Positions 1 to 8,214 of a stretch of 64,000 bases of DNA are shown here, one piece after another. The stretch lies in contig NZ_RJJY01000001.1 in the NCBI RefSeq assembly GCF_003751085.1, positions 5,270,001 to 5,334,000 on the forward strand, written 5' to 3'. The position numbers and the translations under genes were made by a program. The notes under the pieces were generated by a model. It had not been told where the DNA came from. It saw nothing but the letters and a program-made list of their open reading frames with translations, and ran no database searches. How positions within the stretch are numbered: the stretch's first letter is position 1; every line of letters begins with the position of its first letter. The stretch comes from Micromonospora sp. Llam0. GTDB lineage: Bacteria > Actinomycetota > Actinomycetes > Mycobacteriales > Micromonosporaceae.

Positions 1-1541
1 ATTGCCTGCCAGACGAGCCCGTCAGCCGGGTTCTCTGGGGCAGACGGCTCCCCCCGCACCCCGAGGACAGCGCGGACGACCGGGAGGCGGCGTCGGGCGT
101 TGGTGCGGCCGATCAGGATGACGGTCGGCGTGCCGTGGCCGGGGATGTAGGCACCAGAGGTGTCGATGACCTCGCTCAGCTCGACCTCGTGGGCGAAGTA
201 GTCCTCGATCAGCTTCTTGCCGAATTCGCGCTTCATGAAGGCATTGCCGGTGATCTGGCCGACGAAGCCGGCGCCCTCGCCGTACTCGTCGGATTTTTTC
301 GCCAGGTCGAAGAAGCGCTTCGCGAAGGGCACCGTCAGCGCGTACTGCCGGTGGCAGACGCTCGGGTAGATGCTGCGGTAGAGCTTGTTGCGGGCCGGGT
401 CGGCGACGGTGATGTAGGGCGGGTTGCCGACGACCACCGTGTACTGGCCGACCTCCAGATACTCGGCGAGCAGTTCGTCGTCTTCGCTCTCGTAGGCGAA
501 GACCTGCTCCCCCTCAAGAGCTGCCAGCAGGTCACCTTGTGCGCGGGAGGCGCGGCCCCACTCCAGCAGGGAGTCGCCGGTGGCGACGCGGACCGGGAAG
601 GCGGGGCAGCGTTCGAGCTTGTGCCACTTGCCGAGCTTGATCGCGGCGACCAGCAGCCGGAAGCGGGCGATGGCGACCGCGAAGGCGTTGATGTCGACGC
701 CGGTGACCTGGCCGAGCGCCCGGTCGACGATGGCCCGGATGTCGGTGGTCGGCTCCCGCTTGCGCCACTCGCGCACCAGCCGGTCGAACGCGCCGAGCAG
801 GAAGTGGCCGGAGCCGCACGTCGGGTCGATCACCTTCATCTCGGGCAGGCCGAACTCGCTCAGCGCCGGCTCGAACGTCCGGTCCAGGATGAACTTCTCG
901 ACGAACACCGGGGTCTGCAACAGCGCGTACGTCTTCTTCGCGTGCGTCGACAGCTCCTGGTAGAGGTCACCGAGGAAGCGGGTGTCCAGGGTCGCGCTGC
1001 GCAGCGACACCCGGCCCTCCCCCGTACGGAAGAAGTTGCTCAGCCCCTCCGCGGCCGCGCCGGAGATGTCGAACCGCCACACCGGGTTGTGCTTGTCGAA
1101 GATCTGCGCCGTCGGGCGCAGCCTGCCCAGGTAGCGGAACGCTTCCCGCAGCCAGTGCCGGTCGTTGTGCAACGAATGCTCGGCCTCGATCAGGTACGCC
1201 TGCCGCCGCTGCATGCCCGTCTCGGCCGGGGCCGCCGGGTCGTCACCGCCGATCCACAGCCCGTCGATCAGCTCGTTGTCCTCGCAGAAGCGGACGAAGA
1301 CACAACCCAGCACCCAGGCCACCGCCGCCTGGTCGAGCACGTCCTCCAGCCACACCTCGAACGCGCCGGCCAGCCGCTCGGCCTTCTTCGCCTTCTCGTA
1401 CTCCTGCAGCAGCTCGGCCCGCAACGACAGCGACTCCGGCTCCGCGAGCCGCTTACGCAGGTCGTCGACCAGGTGTTTCACCTGCGCCTGCATCGCCTGC
1501 TGGAGTCGCCGCCGCGCGTCTTCGTCGAGTTCATCGAGCAC
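1..1541 (-). CDS. pglX: BREX-2 adenine-specific DNA methyltransferase PglX (N-terminal ~513 codons, runs off left edge)
   Basis: PglX methylates adenine in host DNA and is essential for BREX/Pgl phage resistance. The minus-strand frame is open from the GTG at 1541 to base 1 without a stop. The N terminus (LDELDEDARRRLQQAMQA) matches my memory of BREX-2 PglX. The methyltransferase motif I DPTCGSGHF lies at about residue 240 and motif IV NPPY at about residue 370, in the order expected for an N6-adenine enzyme. The family is about 1,200 residues, so more than half lies outside the window, where pglY and pglZ would be expected next. The GTG start is favoured because a good -10 (TAGGAT) ends 7 bases upstream, giving a leaderless transcript. 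pglW lies upstream on the same strand, separated by about 6.6 kb of inserted genes. Confidence 0.9.
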   Translation of the reverse strand, partial: MLDELDEDARRRLQQAMQAQVKHLVDDLRKRLAEPESLSLRAELLQEYEKAKKAERLAGAFEVWLEDVLDQAAVAWVLGCVFVRFCEDNELIDGLWIGGDDPAAPAETGMQRRQAYLIEAEHSLHNDRHWLREAFRYLGRLRPTAQIFDKHNPVWRFDISGAAAEGLSNFFRTGEGRVSLRSATLDTRFLGDLYQELSTHAKKTYALLQTPVFVEKFILDRTFEPALSEFGLPEMKVIDPTCGSGHFLLGAFDRLVREWRKREPTTDIRAIVDRALGQVTGVDINAFAVAIARFRLLVAAIKLGKWHKLERCPAFPVRVATGDSLLEWGRASRAQGDLLAALEGEQVFAYESEDDELLAEYLEVGQYTVVVGNPPYITVADPARNKLYRSIYPSVCHRQYALTVPFAKRFFDLAKKSDEYGEGAGFVGQITGNAFMKREFGKKLIEDYFAHEVELSEVIDTSGAYIPGHGTPTVILIGRTNARRRLPVVRAVLGVRGEPSAPENPADGLVWQA

Positions 1542-1548
1542 GGCTGCG

Positions 1549-1554
1549 ATCCTA
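1549..1554 (-). promoter_or_regulatory. -10 element of a leaderless pglX promoter
   Basis: Read on the minus strand, TAGGAT is followed by seven bases and then the GTG start of pglX. This spacing places the transcription start at or next to the start codon. It would let pglX be expressed independently of pglW and of the inserted genes. Inferred from sequence only. Confidence 0.45.
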
Positions 1555-1574
1555 CGGGCAGGAGGTGATCACAA

Positions 1575-2330
1575 ATGTTCGTGCGTCGCGCCTACCTGCC
1601 GACCCGGCCGCTGACCCCGGCCGATCAGGCTCGATGGCCGTACACCATCCCTGCTGTGGCCAGGCTGGCTGATCAGGGCGTCGATTTCCCCACGCCGGTG
1701 ACTCTGCTCGCCGGTGACAACGGCACCGGCAAATCCACCCTGGTCGAGGCAATCGCGGTCGCCGCCGGGTTTAACCCTGAGGGCGGCGGCACATCCTTCC
1801 GGTTCACCACCCGCGCCACCGAATCCCCGCTCGGCGAGCACCTGGTGCTGCAACGTGCCCCCGGCCGCAAGCCCCGCACCGGGTTCTTTCTGCGCGCCGA
1901 GTCGTACTACAACGTTGCCACCGAGATCGAGCGCCTCGACGCCGACCCCGACTCCCCACCTCTGCTCGGTGCCTACGGCGGAGTCTCCCCACATGAGCGC
2001 TCGCACGGGGAGTCGTTTCTCGACCTGGTCAATCATCGCTTCGGCCCGCAAGGGCTCTACCTGCTTGACGAACCGGAGGCAGCGCTGTCCGTACACGGCT
2101 GCCTGGCCCTGCTGCTGCGCATCGCCGACCTGGTCGACCAGGGTAGTCAGTTCATCATCGCCACCCACTCGCCGATCCTGCTGTCCAGCCCTGGCGCGAC
2201 GATCCTGCAAATCGACGCCGCCGGCACCATCGCCCCGGTTGACTACGACCAGGCCGAACCGGTCGCCCTCACCCGAGCGTTCCTGGCCGACCCGGGCCGG
2301 TTCCTGCACCACCTGCTCGCCGATCGTTGA
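1575..2330 (+). CDS. AAA family ATPase (COG3910-like predicted ATPase), divergent from pglX
   Basis: A 251-residue single-domain ABC/SMC-type ATPase. Visible motifs are Walker A GDNGTGKST (about residue 48), a Walker B/D-loop region LYLLDEPEAAL (about 158) and the switch histidine in ATHSPILLS (about 191). There is no attached nuclease, coiled coil or membrane segment; the length fits the stand-alone COG3910 family, whose role is unknown. The start is well supported by a near-perfect Shine-Dalgarno, AGGAGGTGATC, four bases before the ATG. It is the only plus-strand gene inside the BREX block: it starts 33 bp from pglX in divergent orientation, and its last 62 bp overlap the end of the convergent kinase gene. 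It could be a cargo gene of the defence region, but a defence role is only inferred from location. Confidence 0.8.
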   Translation: MFVRRAYLPTRPLTPADQARWPYTIPAVARLADQGVDFPTPVTLLAGDNGTGKSTLVEAIAVAAGFNPEGGGTSFRFTTRATESPLGEHLVLQRAPGRKPRTGFFLRAESYYNVATEIERLDADPDSPPLLGAYGGVSPHERSHGESFLDLVNHRFGPQGLYLLDEPEAALSVHGCLALLLRIADLVDQGSQFIIATHSPILLSSPGATILQIDAAGTIAPVDYDQAEPVALTRAFLADPGRFLHHLLADR

Positions 2331-3228
2331 CCAAGCGCAGCAGATGCCGGTAGGAGCCGGGCTCAGCGCCCAGCGCCCGCAGCACTGTGCCAACGTGCGC
2401 ATAGACGGCGCTCTCAGCCGGATGGCCGTCGAGGTCACCTCGGTCGAGCATTCGCCCGGCGATGTACAGCTGGCTGAGCATACCGTCACGGCTGTCCAGC
2501 TCAGCGAAATACCGGGCGCGCACCAGCCGCGCGACAGGTGGTGCGGCCAGGCTGTGCAGGTACAGGCTGGCCGCGTCGAACCCGGCCGGAGCCAACCCCC
2601 AGCCTTCCCAGTCCAGCACCCAGCAGCCCGGACTGGTCAGCTGCGCCCAGTGCAGGTCCGCGTGCGCGGGCACCCACTGATGTACATCGACCGGCAAGGC
2701 CTCATCCCAGATTTGGATCCGGGACGCGAGCCGCTCATTATCCACCGCGACCCGATCCGTCTCGACCTCAGTCAGGAAGGAGAGGGTGCCGCCAAGTCGC
2801 ATCCACCACATCTCGCTCAGCGCCGGCACCGCAGTCAGCGCCGCAGTCCGGCTGCACGTCGGCTCGTCGACGTGACTCATCAGGTCGGCGCGGAACCGTA
2901 GATCGCTCTCCGCGTGCTCCCAACTGCGCCACACCCGGGGCAGCCGCAGCCCGCCCAACTGCTGCGAGGCGGTGGCGTTGCCGTCCCAGAACACCCCGAC
3001 TTCTCCGTTGACAGGTTCCCCGACCAGCCGCAGCCACCCGTCGTGGCCGTCGTCGTCCACCCGTGCACCGGTCGATCGGTTACGCCATCCGTACCGGAAC
3101 TCACCCACCAGCTCAACCCGCAGGGCGGCAGCGGCCCGACGCAGCGTCGACGCCAGCCGCCGCCGGTGGTCCTCAGCGTCGTCCTCTGGCCAATGGTCCT
3201 CATTCGGTAGCCACCGTGTGTGCTTCAC
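2269..3228 (-). CDS. APH-fold (aminoglycoside phosphotransferase-like) kinase
   Basis: A 319-residue protein with the C-lobe pattern of the aminoglycoside/choline kinase family: HADLHWAQ near residue 197 (the HxDxxxxN catalytic loop, with Gln at the usual Asn place) and VLDWEGWGLAP near 213 (the Mg-binding LDWE). The N-terminal lobe is divergent and lacks an obvious P-loop. It therefore probably phosphorylates a small molecule or a peptide, but the substrate cannot be read from sequence. It lies 109 bp downstream of the radical SAM gene on the same strand, and the two may act on one product. The GTG start at 3228 is the first in the frame. The Asn-to-Gln change in the catalytic loop may reduce or alter activity. 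Confidence 0.75.
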   Translation of the reverse strand: MKHTRWLPNEDHWPEDDAEDHRRRLASTLRRAAAALRVELVGEFRYGWRNRSTGARVDDDGHDGWLRLVGEPVNGEVGVFWDGNATASQQLGGLRLPRVWRSWEHAESDLRFRADLMSHVDEPTCSRTAALTAVPALSEMWWMRLGGTLSFLTEVETDRVAVDNERLASRIQIWDEALPVDVHQWVPAHADLHWAQLTSPGCWVLDWEGWGLAPAGFDAASLYLHSLAAPPVARLVRARYFAELDSRDGMLSQLYIAGRMLDRGDLDGHPAESAVYAHVGTVLRALGAEPGSYRHLLRLVNDRRAGGAGTGPGRPGTLG

Positions 3229-3337
3229 ACTGTCAGCATCACCCAGCCACCTCGGTCACCGCGAGCCCACCACGGATGTCCGGAGAGTCAGTGACCTGCC
3301 GGGAACGCGGCCGCCTGGAAGGGTTAGGTCCGACCGG

Positions 3338-4219
3338 TCAGCGGTAGTACGGCCAGCACCGCTTCGCCGGCGCACAGGGGTTGCACGACGGACTACACGA
3401 GGGTGAACAGGTCGGCTGGCACCGCGCTGGCGCGCACTGCGGCCCGCACGGCTTCGGCCGCTTCCCGAAGGCCGACCTCAGCTCGGCCCGCACCTGCGCC
3501 GTACCCTGGCCGGTCAGGATCGAGGCGAGATTCGCCTCACGGACGTTGCCGACTGGCAGCCAGCGCGAGAACACGCACGGCCAGACCGCACCGTCGGCGC
3601 CGACCGCCAACACACCCGACGCACAGTTGCCGCACAACTGCTCTACACCCAAGGCGTCGCCGCCTACCCCACGGCCCACCTGCCGGAGCCGGTCCACACC
3701 CACCTCTGTCGCACCCAGACCACGCAACTCGGCAACCGCAGCCTCCACGCGCTGGCCACCGCCCAGGTCGACCACACCTACCCGCAGTGGAATCGACCGG
3801 CGCACCGCCTCACCGATGTTGGCCCGAGTACGAGCGTGCGAGCCGGCCCGACCGGTGACCGCAGCGTGCTGCCCGGCCTGATCGGAGTAGTACGAGCAGG
3901 CCAACCGCACCCCCTGCTGGGCGAACAGCTCCCACATGGCCGGCGTGACATACACGAGGTTGGAGAACACCTCCACCTCCAAGCCGGCGGCCAGGGCATG
4001 CCTGAGTAGATCTGGAAGATCTGGATGCAGAGTCGGTTCCCCACCGATGAACTGCACCATCTCGACGCCCAGCTCCACCGCCTGGTCGATCACCCGCCGC
4101 CAGTCCACTGCAGTCATTGAACCGTGCCCGCCGGACGGACCGCTGGCGGCGTAACAATGCCGGCACTCCAACTGGCACCTACCGGTGATCTCCAGCCACA
4201 CGAACGACAGATCCACCAT
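3338..4219 (-). CDS. Radical SAM protein with a Cys-Pro-rich C-terminal tail (SPASM-like)
   Basis: A 293-residue radical SAM enzyme. The [4Fe-4S]/SAM motif is CQLECRHC (CxxxCxxC, about residues 15-22), followed by the GGEPTLHP motif near residue 60. A shortened SPASM-like segment is present (LCGNC, then WPCVFSRWLPVGNV), in which extra clusters are normally bound. The last ~36 residues carry nine cysteines in CxPxC-type repeats and end in WPYYR, a striking tail that I do not associate with a characterised enzyme. SPASM-type enzymes commonly modify ribosomal peptides. The start at 4219 has GAGAGGGG about 9 bases upstream. Neighbours are DUF262 (111 bp upstream) and an APH-like kinase (downstream). 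A tiny Cys-containing ORF lies just upstream. Confidence 0.85.
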   Translation of the reverse strand: MVDLSFVWLEITGRCQLECRHCYAASGPSGGHGSMTAVDWRRVIDQAVELGVEMVQFIGGEPTLHPDLPDLLRHALAAGLEVEVFSNLVYVTPAMWELFAQQGVRLACSYYSDQAGQHAAVTGRAGSHARTRANIGEAVRRSIPLRVGVVDLGGGQRVEAAVAELRGLGATEVGVDRLRQVGRGVGGDALGVEQLCGNCASGVLAVGADGAVWPCVFSRWLPVGNVREANLASILTGQGTAQVRAELRSAFGKRPKPCGPQCAPARCQPTCSPSCSPSCNPCAPAKRCWPYYR

Positions 4220-4246
4220 CCCAGGCCCGCCCCTCTCGAAGGAACG

Positions 4247-4285
4247 TCAACCCGGAGTATCGCAACAACCACCCAAGATGTTCAT
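4247..4285 (-). CDS. Candidate 12-residue micro-ORF (MNILGGCCDTPG) upstream of the radical SAM gene
   Basis: A 13-codon frame on the minus strand starts with ATG preceded by GGTGGA, 6 bases away, and ends 27 bases before the radical SAM start. The encoded peptide holds GGCC. Tiny precursor peptides directly before a maturase are known in RiPP biology, so this is a candidate substrate. It may equally be a chance ORF in a local AT-rich stretch. Confidence 0.2.
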   Translation of the reverse strand: MNILGGCCDTPG

Positions 4286-4330
4286 CAATTTCCACCGAGA
4301 GATGCCCCAGTCGAAAATTCGGCTGCGGGG

Positions 4331-6028
4331 TCACTCGTCGTGCTCGGTGTCGTTGTCGGCCACGCCGGTCATGTCCGGCCCGAGCGTCACGCCCAGCCCT
4401 TTCGCGAACGCCCGCAGCCGCTCCTGCAACACCTCGGCCCGCAGCGCCAGGAACCCCTCGTGGTCGCCGGCCAGCAGCTTGAGAAAGGCCCGCTCGTTGA
4501 TGCAGTGGCTGGCCAGCAGCCTCGTCACGTGCTCCCGGCTGATGGTGCGCTCCAACTGGCCTTCCCGCAGCTCCTTGAACACCCCCAGCGGGTTGTCCCC
4601 CGGGCTGGTCGGCAGGATGATCCGGTTGGCCGCCGTCGAATGGCCGGGCACGATCGCCCGGTACGCCTGCGGCACCCCGCCGGCCAGCCGCTTCACCACG
4701 TCGAACTCCTGCCCGAGCGCGTCCCGGCGGACCGGGAACTCGTGCGCCTCCCACGCCACGTACGCCAGAGTCCGGGCGCTGTTCAGGTTGAACGGCTCCG
4801 GCATCGGCTGCACCGCGCCGACGTCCAGCTTCAGGGTCGGGGTCGCGCCGGAGGCGAACGCCTTCATCTCCGCCAAGCCCTCACGGATCCGGGTCGAGTT
4901 GGCACCCGCGAACGACCCCGCCCACGACGTCACCCAGAACCACTTCTCCAGCTCCAACCGCTGGTTACCGGTCGGCTCCGGCCGCTGGTGGAAGAAATAG
5001 GTCAACAACACCAACTGATGCGAGTACGGCAACAGCGCCGCCAACGGCAACCCTGCCGCCCGCAGCAGCTCCACCGCCTTGTGCACTGCGGCATCGGTGG
5101 CCGGCACCGCATCAACCAGCCGGTTCTGGACCCGGTCGGCAAGCTTCTCCCACCGTGGGCTCATCACATCCGGCTCGTCGGCGATCGCCAGCACAGACCG
5201 GAACAACGCCATCCGGGGCAGCTCCCCGAACCCGGTCGCCGCCACCGACTCCGAGATCGCCTTGAGTCGCTCGCTGAGCGGCCGTTGGTACTCCCGGTGG
5301 GTCAGCGCGGAAACGACCTGGTCCGCCTCCATCCGCACACCGCGCCGGTTCAGCCGAGTATAGACCTCGACCGCCTCCCGCAGGTGCGCGCCGCGCAACC
5401 TGACCAGCGGGATCCGGAAGCTGCGGATCCGCTGCGCCACCCGCTCCGCCTCGTCGACCAGCCGGTCCAGCCGCTCGCCAGGGCCGACCGTGAGCTCCAG
5501 ATGCCGGGCGAACCGGAGGAAGTCCGCCGTAGAGTTCACCGACCGCATCGGCAGAAAATGCACCGGTACGCGAGCCGGCGGCGAGCCCTGCGCCCGGTGG
5601 TGCCGATAGCGCTCGGTGTCGGACTTCGGCTCCAGGTCCCGGTAGATCCGCCACTTCCACTCGGTCTGGTCATTAGGGCTCGGCGGACGGCCCTGCCGGC
5701 GCAGCACCCCGAACAGGGTGGAGAGTCGCTGATGCCCGTCCAGCACGTACGCCACCGGCAGCCCCGATGGTGCCGGTTTCACCGGTACCTCGCCGACGTG
5801 ATCCAGCGACGCCACGTCGTCGGTGGTCTCCCACAGCAGCAGATACCCGATCGGGTAGCCCCGCTCGATGCTGTCGAATAGATCCAGCATCTGCTCCGGC
5901 CGCCACACGAACGGCCGCTGGAACGCCGGCACCCGGATCCGGCCGGTGGCGATGCCGTGCAGCACGTCGCTCAGCATCGTCACGACAGGTTCGAGCTCGC
6001 CGTCACCCCGGTCGCTGAGCATGCTCAT
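4331..6028 (-). CDS. DUF262 domain protein (GmrS/BrxU-like, type IV restriction family)
   Basis: 565 residues. The DUF262 (ParB-like) core is seen in FQRPFVWRPEQMLDLFDSI (about residues 40-58) and the nucleotide-binding DGQQR motif in the variant form YVLDGHQRLST (about 95). In GmrSD and BrxU enzymes this domain hydrolyses nucleotides and gates a C-terminal DUF1524 HNH nuclease against modified phage DNA. Here the C-terminal part keeps the general layout (GHSTAANRIILPTSPGDNP near residue 470, then a helical end with FLALRAEVLQERL), but a clear DH of the HNH motif is missing. The nuclease may be degenerate or of a different type. The ATG lies 7 bp after the TOPRIM-like gene, with AGGA as ribosome site, so the two are probably co-translated. 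Confidence 0.8.
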   Translation of the reverse strand: MSMLSDRGDGELEPVVTMLSDVLHGIATGRIRVPAFQRPFVWRPEQMLDLFDSIERGYPIGYLLLWETTDDVASLDHVGEVPVKPAPSGLPVAYVLDGHQRLSTLFGVLRRQGRPPSPNDQTEWKWRIYRDLEPKSDTERYRHHRAQGSPPARVPVHFLPMRSVNSTADFLRFARHLELTVGPGERLDRLVDEAERVAQRIRSFRIPLVRLRGAHLREAVEVYTRLNRRGVRMEADQVVSALTHREYQRPLSERLKAISESVAATGFGELPRMALFRSVLAIADEPDVMSPRWEKLADRVQNRLVDAVPATDAAVHKAVELLRAAGLPLAALLPYSHQLVLLTYFFHQRPEPTGNQRLELEKWFWVTSWAGSFAGANSTRIREGLAEMKAFASGATPTLKLDVGAVQPMPEPFNLNSARTLAYVAWEAHEFPVRRDALGQEFDVVKRLAGGVPQAYRAIVPGHSTAANRIILPTSPGDNPLGVFKELREGQLERTISREHVTRLLASHCINERAFLKLLAGDHEGFLALRAEVLQERLRAFAKGLGVTLGPDMTGVADNDTEHDE

Positions 6029-6035
6029 CAGTGTC

Positions 6036-6893
6036 CTACAGGATCTCGTGGATCATCGTGAGGATCTGCCGCAGTTCGGCCACCACATCCGGCCCCAGCT
6101 CATGGAAGTCGTCCTCGTTCAGGTCCAGCGGCCGGTCCCACAAGCTCGGCATGCTTCCCCTCCTACCGACGAACGTATGTTTGAGGTGTAAGTAGCCGCG
6201 CTGCCGGGGAATGGTAGCCCGGATCTGCCGAACGGCCCCCGGCTTGCCGGGGAAGACCGCCTCCCAGACCCGGAACGGCACGTAGTTCTCCATCATCCGC
6301 CAGGTCAGGACGTGCACGTGCCGGGCACCAGCGCGACGGGCTTCCTCCGCCTTCTGCTCGTTCGGGCTCGGTACGTCGTGGCTGGTCCGGTCGCTGTCGA
6401 ACAGGACGGCTACCCGAATCACCACCGCGAACTCGCCGCACTCGTCTGCGGTGAGCTTCGGCATCTGCCCGGTGCCACCGCCGTTGCAGAACTTCAACCA
6501 TGCTCGGCGGGGATGCAGGGCGTAGCTCAACCGCTCATCGCGCAGTGCCTCGGCGACCGCCCGGATGAAGCCGCCGTCGCCGAGGCGGTTCTCCACCACC
6601 AGTACGGCCGGCTTCTGCAGATCCTCAACGATGTCCTCCAGGCGCTCAGCGGTGACCGGCTGCTCGCGACCGTTACGAGGCCGCGGGTTTGCCGACTCCT
6701 CCAGTGCCTTGGCCGCCCACTCCTCCAGGATTGTCTGCTGCAGATTCAGGTCCCGGACGAAGTCGTCGACCAGCAGGGCCTCCTGCGGCGTGGGATGCCA
6801 CTCGTGCCGTTCCTTGGCGATCATCTTGAGCAGCGCGATCAGCGAGGTGCGCTCGCCTGCCGTGAGCACTGCAGGTTCAATGTCAAGAAGCAT
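6036..6893 (-). CDS. TOPRIM-like protein, possible AriB/DUF4435-type effector paired with the upstream ATPase
   Basis: 285 residues. The N-terminal ~110 residues are helical. The second part shows TOPRIM-like acidic positions: Glu in AVLVVENRLGDGG (about residue 103) and the DxD of AVLFDSDR (about 165). LTWRMMENYVPFRVW follows near 200 and resembles the ENY element of DUF4435 proteins. In PARIS and OLD/Gabija systems a TOPRIM domain is the nuclease controlled by an ABC-type ATPase. The ATG at 6893 is chosen because GGAGGGGAG precedes it and it overlaps the ATPase stop by 11 bases; the longer frame would run far into the ATPase gene. DUF262 begins 7 bases downstream. The domain call rests on a few motifs, so it is moderate. 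Confidence 0.6.
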   Translation of the reverse strand: MLLDIEPAVLTAGERTSLIALLKMIAKERHEWHPTPQEALLVDDFVRDLNLQQTILEEWAAKALEESANPRPRNGREQPVTAERLEDIVEDLQKPAVLVVENRLGDGGFIRAVAEALRDERLSYALHPRRAWLKFCNGGGTGQMPKLTADECGEFAVVIRVAVLFDSDRTSHDVPSPNEQKAEEARRAGARHVHVLTWRMMENYVPFRVWEAVFPGKPGAVRQIRATIPRQRGYLHLKHTFVGRRGSMPSLWDRPLDLNEDDFHELGPDVVAELRQILTMIHEIL

Positions 6894-8214
6894 CTCCCCT
6901 CCGCTCCGCCTGGGCACGGGCGAGCGCGCGGACCTCGTGGTAGTCCTGGGAGAAGTAGCCCGGCGGCCAACTGTCGTCGAGGTTGCCGAGGCTGTCCAGC
7001 GGGATGCGACGGGCGGACGAAACCCCGTTGTACTGCTCCACCACGTAGATGGCGACCATCTCCGGGCCGTAGTCGTTGTCCATCTCGGCGATCCGGCGCC
7101 GCAGTCGCAGCAGCAACGTCTCACTGTGCGTCTCGATCAAGAACTGGGTCCCGGTGTCCTTGGCAACCGCCAGATAGAGCTCGGCCAGCTCTGCATGGGC
7201 GTACGGATGGAGGTGCGCCTCCGGCTCCTCGATGATCTGCAACGGCGGGTCCGCCGCTCCATTCTCAAGCTCGTCGATCGCACACTGTGCCAGGATCGGC
7301 AGTACCTGGGCCAGGCCACTGCCTGCGTCAGCAAGGTTGATCTTCGCCTTGGATCCGTCCCGGACCAGCACTGTCGACCAGAGTGGCCCGGCCTCAGTCT
7401 CCGCAAGCCGCCAGCCGGGCACGATCTCGCTCAGCTTTGTGTTGATCTCTGCCAGCAGTCGGCCGTCCGCCCGCCGCTGGCTGTCGGCCAGCAGACCGGC
7501 CAGCCCTTCGCCCCTGATACCGAGCCCGGCCGGCGTGCCGATCGGCATCCGGTGCTGGCGGGCCACCCGTTCCCGGTACGGCCCCAGATAGCGGATCGGA
7601 CCAGGGCGCAACTGACGTAACAGGTCATCAAGCTCCGGCAGCTCACCGGGAGCCGGCAGCAGACCCGCGAAACGCACCGATCTCGTCCGGGTCGGCTGGC
7701 CCGTAACGCGGATCTCGTATTCGATCGTGTCGCCGTACTCGGGATCGATCTGCGCCGACGCTGAGATCGGGTCAATGTCCCGGGAGTCCAGCATCGGGTC
7801 CATAAACGAGGACGCCACCAGCTCGATCGTGCCGACCGGGTCGGTGCTGTCGTCGGTGTCGATCCGCAGGGCCGCCACGATGGCGCTACGCTGATTGTCG
7901 ATGTACTCCAGGTCGGCCCGGAGCGTGTACGGCACCGGACCATCGAGGGTCAGGCCGATGGTAAGTGGCTGGATGGTGCGCTGGTCGTGGTAGAACTCGC
8001 GCAGGTCGTCAACCGCGTCCGGGCCGAGGCGTTCGAGGTCCAGTGGGGACGGTGAGGTGGTGTCGAAACCGGTGGCGATCACCAACGGCGCACGGGTCAG
8101 GGCACTCTTGCCGGAGTTGTTCTTGCCGAGCACCACCGTGATCGGTGCCAGCTCGATCTCCTGCCGGTTACGGAACCCTCGGTAGTTCTCCAGAAGCAGC
8201 CGTCGGATGGGCAT
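6883..8214 (-). CDS. DUF3696 AAA/ABC-like ATPase
   Basis: A 443-residue OLD/RecF-like ATPase: Walker A GKNNSGKS near residue 30, an ABC-signature-like LADAGSGLAQVLPIL (about 297), Walker B LQIIEEPEAHLHP (about 330) and switch His in IETHSETLLLRLRR (about 360). The C-terminal WPPGYFSQDYHE is the DUF3696 hallmark. It has no built-in TOPRIM domain; the next gene appears to supply it, so the pair resembles a split OLD nuclease or the AriA-AriB pair of PARIS. The start at 8214 lies inside the 3' end of pglW (47-bp overlap), which suggests co-expression with the BREX kinase. Its 3' end overlaps the TOPRIM-like gene by 11 bp. Confidence 0.85.
   Translation of the reverse strand: MPIRRLLLENYRGFRNRQEIELAPITVVLGKNNSGKSALTRAPLVIATGFDTTSPSPLDLERLGPDAVDDLREFYHDQRTIQPLTIGLTLDGPVPYTLRADLEYIDNQRSAIVAALRIDTDDSTDPVGTIELVASSFMDPMLDSRDIDPISASAQIDPEYGDTIEYEIRVTGQPTRTRSVRFAGLLPAPGELPELDDLLRQLRPGPIRYLGPYRERVARQHRMPIGTPAGLGIRGEGLAGLLADSQRRADGRLLAEINTKLSEIVPGWRLAETEAGPLWSTVLVRDGSKAKINLADAGSGLAQVLPILAQCAIDELENGAADPPLQIIEEPEAHLHPYAHAELAELYLAVAKDTGTQFLIETHSETLLLRLRRRIAEMDNDYGPEMVAIYVVEQYNGVSSARRIPLDSLGNLDDSWPPGYFSQDYHEVRALARAQAERRGDAS

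Noticed and set aside
135..1568. Plus-strand 477-codon open frame
   Set aside because: It is antisense to pglX, whose minus-strand frame carries the DPTCGSG and NPPY motifs; the plus frame is Arg/Val-rich GC-bias noise.
4179..4334. 51-residue ORF beginning GTGA-overlapped with the DUF262 stop
   Set aside because: Overlap suggested coupling, but it runs into the radical SAM gene and shows no pattern; the shorter ATG micro-ORF is the more interesting alternative.
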